From Epiperipatus broadwayi (Eukaryota > Onychophora > Udeonychophora > Euonychophora > Peripatidae), in contig JAQFVV010006246.1 in the NCBI GenBank assembly GCA_028023455.1, positions 671,501 to 735,500 of the forward strand: a stretch of DNA of 64,000 nt. The letters run 5' to 3'. Position 1 is the stretch's first letter. Each line of letters begins with the position of its first letter. The translations under genes were made by a program, and so were the position numbers. This document shows, in pieces, positions 62,546 through 64,000 of this stretch. The notes under the pieces are model-generated. The model was not told where the DNA came from and did not search any database. It saw nothing but the letters and a program-made list of their open reading frames with translations.

Positions 62546-63950
62546 ACACACACACACACACCCATATATATATATATACTGTAACCAGTTGGATTACATA
62601 GCACACAATAATGTAGAGTGTGTGCATATATAAAGTAAAGGTAAAGTAGAAATAAACAGACAAAAATTGTAGTCGATATTTTCTACATTCATTGAAATAA
62701 AAATAATACATAAAGGGTTAAATAACTCTGATTTGAAATAATATTTTATTATAAAATTAAATATTTAAAAAAGGTCTGATAAATAAAAATTAATATTTTT
62801 ATTCTGATTTTTATAATTTAAAAATAAGTATGTTTTCTGATAATTGTAAAAATGTCTATTTTTGAAATCTTTTAATTAGTTTGTAAATTTTTACTATCAA
62901 AATAAAAACATGTATGTAGATTCCAAAGGATTAAAGTTAATTGAAATCAACTTTTTCCAATCACATTTTGTTTAAAATTTCAAGCTTGTTTTCAAAATGA
63001 TTAGACAGATTAAAAACACACCATGTTTTTATCACCTGACCCAACCAAGACTATAAAAAGACTCATAAAAAATATCAGTTAGTTTTGCTTGCAGTTTTGT
63101 AAGAGTTAGCCAGAAGAGTTCTGTTTTAATATTTTAATCAGTGACCAACTAGGCCAACTGCAAAGTTTGGCTTTAATTTTCTGAGAAGAGGTTAGCAGAA
63201 GAGCTAACTGCAGAGCTAGCTGCAAAGTTGGCTAAAGAAATTTTAAAGAGTTGATAACTGTAGAGAGAATGGCAACAGTAAAACTCGCTAAGAGATAGCT
63301 AGTTTAATTGTATAGAGAGCTGCTATGAGATTGTAAGAATGCAAGGAAGTAGCTGGTCTTCAGTTCAATAGTGGAGTTTGAATTCAAATGGAGGAAAAAG
63401 CATCAAGATTTTTTGCTATTCATAGCCTTAAAAGTGTTCTGGAAAAAACAACTTGCTGATCTGAAGCTTACCAAATTCAAGTCTAAGTAGAACCAACTGC
63501 AGAAGAGAATGTCAACCATACCTGAATTATATACTTTTACCTAATAATAACAATTGCCTGGATTGAGCAAAAAACCAGATTTCCCAAGAGAAACACCAGC
63601 TGAAGAAAGGTATAGTTATATGTATGCTGCTTTGTCTATATGCCAAGAGAAGCACAGATAAAACTTTATACAAAAGTGATTTGTTTTTAAATAATTCATT
63701 TGATTGATAGTTTAAATCCATATTTTTAAATTGAAAATACATTTATAATTAGTTAAGGAGTAACCTAATAAAAAGCTTTTTAATGGCTCAAAAATTGACT
63801 ATAGATTTTTTTAACAAAATAAAAGAAAGCTGTAATAGAATTGATAAACTGATTTTTTAAAAATATTTATACAAAAGTATATATGTAAATTTTATGTATA
63901 TTCAAAATGAAATTATTAATTATAAAAGTATTGTTATTTATTTATTTATG
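62546..63950. other. AT-rich then purine-rich sequence, no convincing gene
   Basis: Includes TATAAAAAG at 63052-63060 followed by a purine-rich stretch with repeated GCTAACTGCAGAGCTAGCTG-like phrases (about 63190-63240). This could be part of an LTR or promoter but nothing pairs with it inside the window. Confidence 0.3.
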
Positions 63951-64000
63951 TAGATGTCTGAAAATTTCAGATTTTCCACTCAATAGATAACTTTTAAATA
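63951..64000 (-). repeat. Fragment of the 5.4-kb repeat family, cut by the window end
   Basis: ATGTCTGAAAATTTCAGATT followed by TTCCACTCAATAG matches the inverted unit around 6570-6620 (ATCTGAAAACTTCAGATTTT, CTACTCAATAG). Confidence 0.6.

Overview
This is a very AT-rich, repeat-dense animal (invertebrate metazoan) nuclear sequence. The signs are a CUB-domain exon with splice signals, several non-LTR retrotransposon lineages (a CR1-like element with a PHD finger and esterase ORF1, RTE, and a second LINE family), Penelope-like, Ty3-like and hAT elements, a tRNA-derived SINE, and long (TA)n tracts. I cannot name the species. There are no bacterial operons, no CRISPR array and no convincing complete host gene. 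The only host coding sequence I support is one CUB exon, present twice. Almost everything else is transposable-element debris or non-coding DNA.

Layout. 1-6925: first sequence block, with a hAT transposase C-terminus, the CUB exon, a perfect 104-bp-arm hairpin, an 871-bp LTR-like element, and a compound tandem/inverted repeat with 15-bp target-site duplications. 6926-7425: 500 Ns. 7426-14601: an inverted duplication of about 7.2 kb whose arms each hold the same 5'-truncated LINE, meeting head to head at about 10928. 14.6-17.6 kb: G-rich island and a decayed Ty3/gypsy-type polyprotein on the minus strand. 19.6-21.4 kb: a small LTR element with LTRs of about 750 bp carrying a 28-bp minisatellite. 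22.5-23.9 kb: decayed hAT transposase. 23768-28885: second, near-identical copy of the first block, differing by a 2764-bp LTR-like insertion and a 4536-bp deletion. 31.6-35.7 kb: three RTE fragments. 36.3-42.6 kb: a decayed LINE on the minus strand. 42.9-47.85 kb: an apparently near-intact CR1-group LINE. 48-55.8 kb: gene-poor DNA with microsatellites and small repeats. 55.8-62.5 kb: LTR-like elements and a Penelope-like palindrome split by one of them. 62.5-64 kb: nothing identifiable apart from a fragment of the 5.4-kb repeat family.

The most informative observations are structural. Block 1-6925 behaves like an alternative allele of 23768-28885 placed before a gap, so the duplicated CUB exon may be an assembly duplication. 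The window also supplies its own empty sites for two members of an LTR-like family (TG...CA ends, 4-bp duplications ATAT or GTAT, inserted into TA-alternating DNA). The LINE at 42.9-47.85 kb has all visible catalytic motifs and tandem 5' monomers.
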